Positions 17,494 through 25,973 of a stretch of DNA of 64,000 nt are shown here, one piece after another. Location: the NCBI RefSeq assembly GCF_003967015.1, contig NZ_AP017560.1:248001-312000 (forward strand), given 5' to 3'. The number at the start of each line of letters is the position of its first letter. Position 1 is the stretch's first letter. A program made the position numbers and the translations under genes. Under the pieces are notes generated by a model that had not been told where the DNA came from, did not search any database, and was given only the letters and a program-made list of their open reading frames with translations. The DNA comes from Pseudanabaena sp. ABRG5-3 (GTDB lineage Bacteria; Cyanobacteriota; Cyanobacteriia; Pseudanabaenales; Pseudanabaenaceae).

Positions 17494-18525
17494 TTGAGTT
17501 ATAACCGTACATTTGCAGAACTGGAGAAAAAAGCTGTCAAGTGGTGGCCGAAAGAGTTAGAAGTAAAGGTTGCCGCAGAGAGTGTTATTCCCAAGTTAAT
17601 TGCAACCCAAGATCGATTTATTAGTATTCTGAAACTATCAGGCGACAATCCCCATCAGGTCTTTGATGTTTTACAAGCGTCGGGAATGTCGGCGAATCTG
17701 TTTCTAAAACATCTGGTTATTCTTGCTGACTATGGAGGAGAGCTAATTAAACGATTGGGGCGAGAGTTTACAGAAACTTTTGCAATTGATCCAGTTACAA
17801 ATCGGCGAGTGATGCGGTATGTTTTTCGAGGAAAGACTGAAGTATATGAATTTCAAGTTTTACCTGTCAATGGATTGGGAAATACAAAGCTAGATATTGA
17901 CGGTGTTTCAATTACTAAAGTAGTTCCGTTATCTCCATTGTACAAAGACCTAATTATGATTCTTTTGCATGGAGCAACTTCAGATGTTGCTCATCTAGCT
18001 GCCTTAGAGAAATGTGAAATTGGTGTTTTGCTGGGTGATGAGATAGCAATTGACAAGTATGTTCGTGAAAAATATTTGTATGTCAGTAGAATTACGACAG
18101 GAGCAAATACAAATAGTCTTGGTCAAATTGCTCAAACTTATGTATTAGAGACTTTACGAGGGTTTCTAACACAAGACTATCAATTAATCCGAAATGGTTC
18201 CATCATTCTAAATGGCTATGACAAGAGTGATGGAATGCCATTTGATGTAGTAGTCGAAAGGAATGGAAAGAAAATAGGTATAGAAGTTAGTTTCCAAGTG
18301 ACGACCAATAGTGTGATTGAGCGTAAATCTGGACAAGCAGAAAATCGCTTTAGGTTGATGAATGAAAATGGATTTTGGATTGCCTATGTAATTGATGGTG
18401 CTGGCAACTTCCAGAGAGCGTCAGCTATTGGAACTATTTGCAATTTCAGTGATTGTACAGTTGCGTACTCGCAAGAAGAAATTGCAATTTTGGCAAACTT
18501 TATTCAAGAGAAATTAAATAATTAA
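17494..18525 (+). CDS. Putative type II restriction endonuclease
   Basis: 343-residue protein immediately upstream of a C5-methyltransferase gene (4 bases apart), so most likely its cognate endonuclease. A PD-(D/E)XK-like core can be seen near residue 252: FDVVVERNGKKIGIEVSFQ, with Asp followed by Glu and a short spacing after a beta-hairpin. The N-terminal two thirds have no recognised domain and may recognise DNA. The start is TTG at 17494, supported by AGGA eight bases upstream; no suitable ATG exists nearby. Specificity unknown. The assignment rests mainly on context and the nuclease-like motif. Confidence 0.7.
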   Translation: MSYNRTFAELEKKAVKWWPKELEVKVAAESVIPKLIATQDRFISILKLSGDNPHQVFDVLQASGMSANLFLKHLVILADYGGELIKRLGREFTETFAIDPVTNRRVMRYVFRGKTEVYEFQVLPVNGLGNTKLDIDGVSITKVVPLSPLYKDLIMILLHGATSDVAHLAALEKCEIGVLLGDEIAIDKYVREKYLYVSRITTGANTNSLGQIAQTYVLETLRGFLTQDYQLIRNGSIILNGYDKSDGMPFDVVVERNGKKIGIEVSFQVTTNSVIERKSGQAENRFRLMNENGFWIAYVIDGAGNFQRASAIGTICNFSDCTVAYSQEEIAILANFIQEKLNN

Positions 18526-18529
18526 TTAA

Positions 18530-19810
18530 ATGATTAATTTTATTGATTTATTTGCTGGTATTGGTGGAATGCGTTTGGGCTTTGAGCAAGCGATGCAAGA
18601 GCTTTGCCTTCAAACTAAATGTGTATTATCTTCAGAAATAGATAAATATGCTCAAGAGACTTATGAGCTTAATTATAAAGAGCAGCCAGAGGGTGACATT
18701 TACAGTATTAAGCAATTCCCAAAATTCGACTTTTTACTTGCGGGGTTTCCTTGTCAGCCATTTTCCTATGCTGGTAAACAAAAAGGTTTTGTGGATACTA
18801 GAGGAACCTTGTTCTTTGAGATTGAGAAACTTTTAAGTGAATATCAACCAAAAGCATTTTTAATGGAAAATGTTCGAGGTTTAACCAGTCACGATCAAGG
18901 ACGTACTTTTAAAACAATTATTGATCGATTACAAAATTTAAACTATGGGGTATCTTATCTAATTTTAAATAGTTCAAACTTTGGTATTCCTCAAAATCGT
19001 GTCCGCGTATATATCTTAGGACTATACAATCAACAGCCAGTTTTATCTCTGAAATCTGATTTGGGTGCGACTGATTCCCATGAATTTAAGCGATCGCTTA
19101 GTCAACTTACATTATTTGATTCGTTTGCTAATGCTAATAGTACTAAAGTTGTTGCTGATATTTTAGAAGCAAATCCAAGTACTAAGTATGATTGTTCTCA
19201 AGATTTTACAGCTAGATTGCTAAAATTTACAGAAAATAATCCAGAGAAACTGCATGGATATAGATTAATCGATCATCGCAATGGTAATTCAATTCATTCA
19301 TGGGAATTGGGAATTAAAGGAGAATGTAATGATTTAGAAATTGAGTTTATGAATGAGTTGATCGCTAATAGGCGCAAGAAAAAATTTGGCACGCACCAAG
19401 ACGGAAAAAAGCTCAATCTTGATGAAATTAAAACCTTTTTTGATCATGAAAATCTTATAGGGGTTATAAGTAGTTTGATTGATAAAGGTTATCTCAAAGA
19501 GATTGAAGGTAGATATAATCCTGTGGCTGGCAATATGTCCTTTGAAGTATTCAAGTTCCTAGATCCTCAAAGTATATCGATTACGCTTGTATCTAGTGAT
19601 GCCCATAAGTTAGGTGTAGTCCATAATGGCAGAATAAGGAGAATTACGCCAAGGGAATGTGCGAGATTGCAAGGATTCCCAGATTCTTTTATCTTGCATC
19701 CTAAGGATACCTATGCTTATCGACAGTTAGGTAATTCGGTGTCAGTACCCGTAGTTAGAGAAGTGATCTTGGATCTGTTCAATCAAGTCAATGTTTTGAG
19801 TGTTGCATGA
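18530..19810 (+). CDS. DNA (cytosine-5-)-methyltransferase
   Basis: C5-cytosine methylase (426 residues) of a restriction-modification system, protecting host DNA. Family motifs appear in order: I FIDLFAGIGGMRLGF (SAM binding), IV GFPCQPFSYAG with catalytic Cys, VI MENVRGL, VIII PQNRVRVYILGL, IX RRITPRECARLQGFPDSF, X RQLGNSVSVPV. The target-recognition region is between VIII and IX (about residues 170-350). It is longer than usual and contains a winged-helix-like stretch. The recognition sequence cannot be predicted. Together with the upstream gene it forms a two-gene module set between two copies of the NACHT gene start. Confidence 0.97.
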   Translation: MINFIDLFAGIGGMRLGFEQAMQELCLQTKCVLSSEIDKYAQETYELNYKEQPEGDIYSIKQFPKFDFLLAGFPCQPFSYAGKQKGFVDTRGTLFFEIEKLLSEYQPKAFLMENVRGLTSHDQGRTFKTIIDRLQNLNYGVSYLILNSSNFGIPQNRVRVYILGLYNQQPVLSLKSDLGATDSHEFKRSLSQLTLFDSFANANSTKVVADILEANPSTKYDCSQDFTARLLKFTENNPEKLHGYRLIDHRNGNSIHSWELGIKGECNDLEIEFMNELIANRRKKKFGTHQDGKKLNLDEIKTFFDHENLIGVISSLIDKGYLKEIEGRYNPVAGNMSFEVFKFLDPQSISITLVSSDAHKLGVVHNGRIRRITPRECARLQGFPDSFILHPKDTYAYRQLGNSVSVPVVREVILDLFNQVNVLSVA

Positions 19811-19841
19811 AGTAAAATAGCTGAAAAAGCCGAATTTCTCA

Positions 19842-22800
19842 ATGAGTGTAGAGATTTGTTTTGATGATTATTTAAGGTCAGTGGTGAGCGCTTATCAGCA
19901 GTGGTGGCGCTTGTATACGCTGACGGATGCGACGGGACGGGAATCGCAACGGGTGGAAAGCGATCGCACTGCTCCTGCTTTTTTTGACTTTGGCTTAATG
20001 GTACAGACGGTGGAGCCGCCAAAGGCTAAGCAGGAAGAGGAATCAGAGGAGTATCTTGAGTCAGAACAGGAACGGGAGAAGAAAGAAAAAGTCGAAAACA
20101 AAGAAAAAATCGAGCGGTTGCCTGTGCTGGAGGGGATTTGTAAGTATGCGGCGGATCATGTGTTGCTCGTGGGTAGACCAGGATCGGGGAAGTCTACAGC
20201 TTTGGCGCGGTTGTTGTTGCAGGAGGCGGAAAATGCGTTAAGTGATCGCAACGCGAAAATTCCTGTGTTGGTAGAGTTGCGGTATTTGCCCTCGGAGGCG
20301 AATGAGTCGTCTATATACGATCGCATTCTTGCTTTTATGCACAAACACGATCCTGCTTTGGATATTGATGGGGCGGGGATTAGGCAGCTATTGCGTCAGG
20401 GGCGATTGTTACTGTTGGTGGATGGGGTGAATGAGTTGCCATCGGATCGCGGTCGCGTCATGGTAAATCAATTTCGGGATCTTTATCAAAAAACTTGTCC
20501 GATGATCTTTACGACGCGGGAGTTAAGTGCGGGTGGGGATTTGGGGATTGTGAAGCGGCTAGAGATGCAGCCTTTGACGGAGCCGCAGATGCAGCAGTTT
20601 GTGATGGCGTATTTGCCGACGCAGGGGGAGAGGTTGTTGCGGCAGTTGTCGGGACGGTTGCGGGAGTTTGGGCAAACGCCTTTGTTGTTATGGATGCTTT
20701 GTTCGTTGTTTCAGCAGTCTGAGCAGATTCCACCGAATTTGGGGATGGTGTTTCGGGCGTTTACGGTGGGCTATGGAGACAGAATTAAGCAGGATGTGAC
20801 GCTATCGAAGGATTCGCGGGCATGGTGGGGGCGGTTGTTGCAGTATCTAGCCTTTAAGATGACCTGTGGCGAAAATCTGACGGAATTGCAGGTGGCGATT
20901 TCGCGGCGGGAGGCGGAGCAGTTTTTATTGGAGTTTTTGCGGGGGAAGGTGGAGTTTGCGGATGATTGTGCGGTGCGATGGTTGGAGGATTTGCTGAAGC
21001 ATCATTTGATTCAGATTAGCAATGACCGCATTGAGTTTCGGCATCAATTGATTCAGGAATATTATGCGGCGGAGTGGTTGTTGGGACTGTTGCCGAGTTT
21101 GAGTGATGCGCGGTTACAGCATGATTATCTCAATTATTTGAAATGGACGGAACCTTTGGCGTTGATGTTGGAGTTGGTGGAGGGTGAGGAGCAGGCGGTG
21201 CGGGTGGTAAGGCTGGCGCTGGAGGTGGATTTGCGGTTGGGGGCGAGGTTGGCTGGGGCGGTGAGGTATGGGTTTCAGGAGAAGACTGTTGGGTTGTTGT
21301 TGAAGGAAATAGATAGACTGTATATTATACCTAATTCATATACTGCAAGCGAAATTTTGGGAGAGACAAAATCGGATTTTGCAATCAATAATTTTATTCA
21401 AAATCTCACCCTCGAAGATCCTACGATCTGTAGAAATGCAGTACAGGTATTAGGCAAGATTGGTAGTGACAAAGCTGTTGCCATCCTCATTGAAGCATTC
21501 AAGGATAAAGATAGTTTTGTGCGTAGAAATGTAGTACGGGCATTGGGTAAGATTGGAAGCAACAAAGCTGTCGAGCCGCTTATTCTAAATCTCAGACCTG
21601 AAGAACACCCTGAGGTTCGTAGGGATTCGGCAGAGGCATTAAGTAAAATTGGCAGCACCAAAGCTGTCGAAGCTCTTATTCAACGAATTACAGACAAAAC
21701 ATATTATGTACGAGAAGATATCGTATGGGCGTTACTAAATATTGGTGAAAACGAACTTATTGAACCATTAAGGAATGTTGTCAAAGACCAAATTATTGAC
21801 CCCCTCATTCAAGCATTGACAGATAGAGATTCTTCTGATGTTCGCAGAGATGCTGCTTTTGCATTAGGTGAGATTGGCAGAAAAAAAGCTATCCCTTTTC
21901 TAGTTCAAGCATATAATGCTGAATGGTTTTATTATGTGCGGAAGAATATTGCAGAGGCATTAGGTAAAATTGGTGGTGAGGAATCTGTCCCTTTTCTAAT
22001 TCAAGAACTCACAGTTGAAGATCTTGATGCTAATGCCAATGCTGCCTTGACTTTAGGTAAGATTAGGAGCGACAAAGCTGTTGAACCGCTTATTCAATCA
22101 CTTACAAATGAAAGTCCTAATGTGCGGATGAATATAGCATCGGCATTAGGCAAGATTGGTAGCGACAAGGCTGTTGAACCGCTTATTCAAATACTTTCCG
22201 ACAACAATTTTAATGTTCGCAATAGCGCCGCAGTAGCATTAGCCAATATTGGTGGCGAGAAAACTACCCAGTCTCTCATTCAAGCACTTGGTGATAAAAA
22301 TTGTGATGTTAGTAAGTTTGCGGCAATAGCATTAGGCAATCTAGGGAGTGACAAAGCCATTAAACCTCTCATTGAAGCACTGATAAAGGAAGATAATAAT
22401 ATGCGTTGGTTGGTATCAGAGGCATTAGGTAATATTGGGAGTGAAAAAAATGTTGAGGCTCTTATTCAAGTACTCGATCATAAAAATCCTGATGTTCGTT
22501 GGAAAACAACAGTAGCGTTAGGTAATATTAGCAGTGATAGAGCGGTCGAACCTCTCATTCAGTCCCTTAAAGAGACAAATCCTGATATTCGTAGAAGTAT
22601 AGTAGAGGCATTAGGTAAAATCGGCAGTGATAGAGCGGTCGAACCTCTCATTCAGTCCATCGAAGAGAAAGATCCTGATATTCGTAGGAATATTGCAGAA
22701 GCGTTAGGCAAAATTGGCAGTGATAAGGCTATCAAACCTCTTATTAAGTTGCTCAAAGATCTAGATTCTTATGTGCAATGGAAATCAGCAGAAGCATTAG

Positions 22801-23108
22801 AAAAAATTTCTGAAGCTGATCGCAACTTACCCACCCTCACTCAACAACTCCCCTATCTCCTCACCCTCATCCCCACAGAATCCAGCCAACAAGCCCTCTC
22901 AGTCATCACCGCCATCCAAGCCCGATGCAAATACTACAACTACAACATAGCCCAAACACGCTTACCCCCCGAAGACAAAACCAACTCCACCACAGGCACT
23001 ACAAATATATTCAATGCACCAGTAGGACAAGTAGTTGCTGGAAACCTAACAGTGCATGGTGATAATATTGCTACACAGAATAATCAAAATTCTGTACCTA
23101 ATTCTTAA
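19842..23108 (+). CDS. NACHT NTPase with HEAT-repeat sensor region and C-terminal short motif (NLR-like)
   Basis: STAND-class NTPase of 1088 residues. A helical N-terminus (1-55) and a Glu/Lys-rich stretch (60-92) precede the NACHT domain: Walker A GRPGSGKST (111-119), Walker B LLLLVDGVNELP (about 189-200) and an IFTTREL sensor region. About 490-1010 hold some 15 HEAT/PBS-lyase-type repeats of about 31 residues (consensus R..A..ALGKIGSDKAVEPL). The last 40 residues carry the motif FNAPVGQVVAGNLTVHGDNI, repeated at the start of the next gene's product. NACHT proteins of this architecture are known in bacterial antiphage immunity and in multicellular cyanobacteria. I infer an immune or regulated-cell-death role. 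Base composition changes abruptly inside the gene. Confidence 0.92.
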   Translation: MSVEICFDDYLRSVVSAYQQWWRLYTLTDATGRESQRVESDRTAPAFFDFGLMVQTVEPPKAKQEEESEEYLESEQEREKKEKVENKEKIERLPVLEGICKYAADHVLLVGRPGSGKSTALARLLLQEAENALSDRNAKIPVLVELRYLPSEANESSIYDRILAFMHKHDPALDIDGAGIRQLLRQGRLLLLVDGVNELPSDRGRVMVNQFRDLYQKTCPMIFTTRELSAGGDLGIVKRLEMQPLTEPQMQQFVMAYLPTQGERLLRQLSGRLREFGQTPLLLWMLCSLFQQSEQIPPNLGMVFRAFTVGYGDRIKQDVTLSKDSRAWWGRLLQYLAFKMTCGENLTELQVAISRREAEQFLLEFLRGKVEFADDCAVRWLEDLLKHHLIQISNDRIEFRHQLIQEYYAAEWLLGLLPSLSDARLQHDYLNYLKWTEPLALMLELVEGEEQAVRVVRLALEVDLRLGARLAGAVRYGFQEKTVGLLLKEIDRLYIIPNSYTASEILGETKSDFAINNFIQNLTLEDPTICRNAVQVLGKIGSDKAVAILIEAFKDKDSFVRRNVVRALGKIGSNKAVEPLILNLRPEEHPEVRRDSAEALSKIGSTKAVEALIQRITDKTYYVREDIVWALLNIGENELIEPLRNVVKDQIIDPLIQALTDRDSSDVRRDAAFALGEIGRKKAIPFLVQAYNAEWFYYVRKNIAEALGKIGGEESVPFLIQELTVEDLDANANAALTLGKIRSDKAVEPLIQSLTNESPNVRMNIASALGKIGSDKAVEPLIQILSDNNFNVRNSAAVALANIGGEKTTQSLIQALGDKNCDVSKFAAIALGNLGSDKAIKPLIEALIKEDNNMRWLVSEALGNIGSEKNVEALIQVLDHKNPDVRWKTTVALGNISSDRAVEPLIQSLKETNPDIRRSIVEALGKIGSDRAVEPLIQSIEEKDPDIRRNIAEALGKIGSDKAIKPLIKLLKDLDSYVQWKSAEALEKISEADRNLPTLTQQLPYLLTLIPTESSQQALSVITAIQARCKYYNYNIAQTRLPPEDKTNSTTGTTNIFNAPVGQVVAGNLTVHGDNIATQNNQNSVPNS

Positions 23109-23143
23109 CTAACCCAAATCCATTATTATCAAGTGAGAAAAAT

Positions 23144-23521
23144 ATGTCCGACCTTCACTTCAACGCTCCCGTAGGAGCAGTAAACACAGGCAATACAACT
23201 GTACATGGCGACAACATCGGCACACAAAACAACTACTACGGCATAGACGACCCCAACACCCAACAACTAGCCAATGAACTCGTTGAAATCCTGCAAGGAA
23301 TCGTCCCCCAAATCTCCGATCCCACCAGCGAAGCAGGCAAAGAAATCATCACCGCCGCCGCAATGGAAGAGATAGAAAACAAACCAACCCTTAAAGATCG
23401 CCTAGTTGCAGCATTTACAGCAGGTGCATTTGAAGCCATCAAAAAAATTGCCAAAAATGATTTTGTTGAAGTCCTCCTTACCGCCTTCAAAGCAGGACTC
23501 GAAGCCAAACCTAAAAAGTAA
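23144..23521 (+). CDS. Small protein sharing the C-terminal motif of the NACHT protein
   Basis: 125 residues, 35 bases downstream of the NACHT gene on the same strand. Residues about 5-29 (FNAPVGAVNTGNTTVHGDNI, then GTQNNYYG) match the C-terminal motif of the NACHT protein in nearly every conserved position. The rest is helical: an acidic region (about 35-75) and a basic amphipathic end (AAFTAGAFEAIKKIAKNDF, ending KPKK). No known domain. I infer that the shared motif lets the two proteins associate, perhaps by beta-stacking, with this protein acting as effector or adaptor. No experimental support is visible from sequence. Confidence 0.8.
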   Translation: MSDLHFNAPVGAVNTGNTTVHGDNIGTQNNYYGIDDPNTQQLANELVEILQGIVPQISDPTSEAGKEIITAAAMEEIENKPTLKDRLVAAFTAGAFEAIKKIAKNDFVEVLLTAFKAGLEAKPKK

Positions 23522-23558
23522 AGATGCAATTGTCCAATAACAAATCGTTTGAATAATT

Positions 23559-23771
23559 ATGCCTAAACGAACCATTACCTATCTATCTCCACTTGATGCC
23601 CTCATCGCCGTAGCCAAAAGACTTAGCCTCTACGAAAATCAACACAAACTCGACTCTGAAGAATTTTTCCATCAATATCGCCAAGGACAAACATCAGATG
23701 AAATTGAATTTATCGAATGGGCAAACGACTATCAACACTATCTAGCCCTGCGTCAGGAAATACATACTTAG
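23559..23771 (+). CDS. Small antitoxin-like protein, apparently without partner
   Basis: 70 residues with acidic, helical character (EFFHQYRQGQTSDEIEFIEW, then YQHYLALRQE). This resembles antitoxins found next to small TumE-type toxins in cyanobacteria. No such toxin gene follows: higB begins 28 bases later. It could be an orphan antitoxin, or an additional member of the higBA operon. The family assignment is from memory of similar sequences and is tentative. Confidence 0.55.
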   Translation: MPKRTITYLSPLDALIAVAKRLSLYENQHKLDSEEFFHQYRQGQTSDEIEFIEWANDYQHYLALRQEIHT

Positions 23772-23799
23772 CATGACATCCGTGTTATTATGCTAAATT

Positions 23800-24093
23800 A
23801 TGATTGTCTCATTTAAAAATCAAGGCACTGAAGACATCTTCAACGGCAAAAACTCTCAGGAGGCAAGAAAAGTTTGTCCAGCATCCATTTGTAAAGTTGC
23901 AACCCGCAAACTCGACCAAATTAACGCCGCAACTACCCTCAACGACCTGCGCGTTCCACCCAACAATCGACTAGAAGCATTAGCAGGCGATCGCAAAGGT
24001 CAGCATAGTATTCGCATCAACGACCAGTATCGAATTTGCTTTATCTGGACTAGCGCAGGAGCAAATCAAGTAGAAATTGTAGATTATCACTGA
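23800..24093 (+). CDS. higB: HigB/RelE-family toxin
   Basis: 97-residue ribosome-dependent mRNA interferase type toxin. The C-terminal half has the family pattern GDRKGQHSIRINDQYRICF followed by a beta-strand ending VEIVDYH. The antitoxin HigA follows 38 bases downstream: the toxin-first order is typical of higBA. In HigB-type toxins the catalytic residues are basic or aromatic, and this segment carries R, H and Y as expected. It is intact, so the module is probably active. It presumably stabilises the surrounding accessory region or contributes to phage defence. Confidence 0.88.
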   Translation: MIVSFKNQGTEDIFNGKNSQEARKVCPASICKVATRKLDQINAATTLNDLRVPPNNRLEALAGDRKGQHSIRINDQYRICFIWTSAGANQVEIVDYH

Positions 24094-24131
24094 AGTTTAA
24101 AGATAGAAGTATAAATATCAGGAACAAAAAT

Positions 24132-24446
24132 ATGACACGCATACCAACCCATCGCCCACCAACCCACGCAGGGGAAATGTTACTAGAAGAGTTTCTCATT
24201 CCGTTGGGATTAACTCAACAAGAACTAGCCAACGCCATTCATGTCCCCTATCAAAGAGTGAATGAAATCATCAATCGCCGCCGAGGCATCACCCCAAGCA
24301 CTGCCCTCCGTCTAGCCAAATTCTTTTCCACATCACCAGACTTCTGGATGAACCTGCAACAATGTTGGGACTTATATCACGCTCAACAAACAGAAAATGA
24401 TGAATTACAAACTATTCAGCCACTAACAACGTTAGCGATCGGCTAA
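24132..24446 (+). CDS. higA: HigA-family antitoxin, XRE-type helix-turn-helix
   Basis: 104 residues. The HigA signature THAGEMLLEEFLIPLGLTQQ leads into the helix-turn-helix QQELANAIHVPYQRVNEIIN, then the conserved RLAKFFSTSPDFWMNLQ. It neutralises HigB and should repress its own operon. It lies 38 bases after higB and 7 bases before the next gene, so the downstream DUF433 gene may be cotranscribed. Confidence 0.92.
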   Translation: MTRIPTHRPPTHAGEMLLEEFLIPLGLTQQELANAIHVPYQRVNEIINRRRGITPSTALRLAKFFSTSPDFWMNLQQCWDLYHAQQTENDELQTIQPLTTLAIG

Positions 24447-24453
24447 ATTAAAC

Positions 24454-25146
24454 ATGACAAATGCAGCCAAACTTCAAAACCTTCCAGCCTATACAGTAGC
24501 CGATGCCGCTCGTTACCTGCGAATTCCATCGGGTACATTGCAAGCTTGGCTACATGGGCGTACCTACAACACCAAAGACGAACAACAATTTTCCGCACCC
24601 CTCATCCAGCGCCCCAGCACCGAATTTTCACAACTCTCATTTATCAACCTCGTAGAAGCCCATGTATTACGAGTGATCCGTCAAGACCACAACATCCGCT
24701 TAGATAAAGTTCGCACTGCCCTTGACTACATCGAACGTGAATTTGCTACCCCACATCCTCTCGCAAGCATTGACTTCCAGACCGATGGCGTAAATCTCTT
24801 TGTCGAATCCGTAGGAAAACTGATTAACGCCTCCGAAAATGGACAGTTAGCCATGCGTCAAACCCTTAACCAACTCCTCAAACGCATCGAATACGATCGC
24901 CAAGTTGCCATTCGCCTATTCCCCAACCTGCGCCCCAATCAATCCGACAGCCCCAAACTGCTTGTTTTTGATCCCGCAGTATCCTTTGGTCGTTTAGCGA
25001 TCGCTGATACAGGCATTCCCACATCCATCGTTGCCGAACGCTATCGAGCAGGAGATTCTATAGATTTACTTGCTGAAGACTACGGCTGCACAAGACTCCA
25101 AATCGAAGAAGCGATCCGCTACGAACTCCCTCCTCAAATCGCGTGA
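24454..25146 (+). CDS. DUF433 / helix-turn-helix antitoxin-like protein
   Basis: 230 residues. The N-terminus (AYTVADAARYLRIPSGTLQA) looks like a MerR/excisionase-type helix-turn-helix. The C-terminal about 60 residues (GIPTSIVAERYRAGDSIDLL, then AEDYGC) are a DUF433 domain, another helix-turn-helix. Such two-part proteins act as antitoxins for PIN-like toxins. The stop overlaps a GTG start (GTGA) of exactly such a toxin gene, now broken, at 25143. So this is an antitoxin left without its toxin. Confidence 0.82.
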   Translation: MTNAAKLQNLPAYTVADAARYLRIPSGTLQAWLHGRTYNTKDEQQFSAPLIQRPSTEFSQLSFINLVEAHVLRVIRQDHNIRLDKVRTALDYIEREFATPHPLASIDFQTDGVNLFVESVGKLINASENGQLAMRQTLNQLLKRIEYDRQVAIRLFPNLRPNQSDSPKLLVFDPAVSFGRLAIADTGIPTSIVAERYRAGDSIDLLAEDYGCTRLQIEEAIRYELPPQIA

Positions 25147-25319
25147 ACAAGAAAAATACCGATAAGCCTATCTTTTTTGTAGATAGAGCCTTAGGCAAAA
25201 ATCTAGTCAAAATCCTACGCAACGCAGGCGCAAATGCCGAAGCGCATATCGATCACTTTGCCCCCAATTCTCCAGATGTCGAATGGTTGCCAGAAGTCAG
25301 CTGCCGAGGATGGATATAA
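25143..25319 (+). pseudogene. Truncated PIN-like toxin gene (partner of the DUF433 protein)
   Basis: GTG start overlapping the upstream stop by four bases. The frame encodes 58 residues (PIFFVDRALGKNLVKILRNA, then DVEWLPEVSCRGWI) and stops exactly where related PIN-like toxins continue with a segment of the type LTKD. The following DNA encodes nothing similar in any frame, so the 3' part has been lost. The first catalytic Asp is still present; the others are missing, so the product should be inactive. Confidence 0.75.
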
Positions 25320-25441
25320 CGGGAACTTCACTCTCCTTTGATAACCGATGAAATTGCTAATCAATTGCTTTACATTTAAGGCGATCGCCACATCAACATA
25401 TAAATCCAAGACTATACTGTAAAGATAAATCAGCAGGACTG

Positions 25442-25753
25442 ATGAACTTAGCCGAATCAGCAAATACTTCCATGAAAATGTTCTCTCTACAAGTACAAAA
25501 AGAAGGACAAATTAACATCCCTCAAGACGTGCTAAACACCTTGCAAACCCACGAAGGACAAACCCTCACCTTGCTCCAAATCGGTGAATTTGCCGTAATT
25601 GTCCCCAGAATCCCCAAAGTCACAACACTGACAGAAAACTTTGTATCCTTAATGAATGACGATAATGTCACAGTCGATGAACTACTAGAAGGACTACAAG
25701 AAGAACGTCAAGCAATTTGGCAAGAGCAACAACAAACCAAAATCAGTGCGTAG
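25442..25753 (+). CDS. AbrB/MazE-like antitoxin
   Basis: 103 residues with a swapped-hairpin AbrB-type DNA-binding segment (FSLQVQKEGQINIPQDVLNT) and an acidic C-terminal region that would wrap its toxin (VDELLEGLQEERQAIWQEQQ). It immediately precedes, with an 8-base overlap, a PIN-domain gene that is frameshifted. ATG codons at 25442, 25472 and 25478 are all possible. The first has AGGA just upstream; the family pattern begins after the second. Likely an orphan antitoxin. Confidence 0.75.
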   Translation: MNLAESANTSMKMFSLQVQKEGQINIPQDVLNTLQTHEGQTLTLLQIGEFAVIVPRIPKVTTLTENFVSLMNDDNVTVDELLEGLQEERQAIWQEQQQTKISA

Positions 25754-25903
25754 AATATTTTTAGATTCAAGCGTTATCATTGCTGTTCGCGTAGTGGCGC
25801 TAGTCATGCCGTCATCGTCATGGCAGAAATTGGACTATTTAAAGTTCTGATTTCCGAGCAAGTCATCGAAAAATGCGATCGCAACATCATTAACTATCTC
25901 TAG
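25746..25903 (+). pseudogene. Frameshifted and truncated PIN-domain toxin gene
   Basis: Starts with a GTG overlapping the antitoxin stop: RRIFLDSSVIIAVR is a PIN N-terminus with the first catalytic Asp. The frame then fails near 25790. One base shift away, the reading continues as SGASHAVIVMAEIGLFKVLI and SEQVIEKCDRNIINYL, then stops at 25901. The remaining PIN acidic residues are missing. So there is both a frameshift and a 3' deletion, and the toxin is dead. Confidence 0.78.
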
Positions 25904-25973
25904 AAGTAGTGCATTGCCGCATTTCCAAGATGTTTCGTCTCTTTGTCCATAGGTCATGGATGAATGCCAAAAA

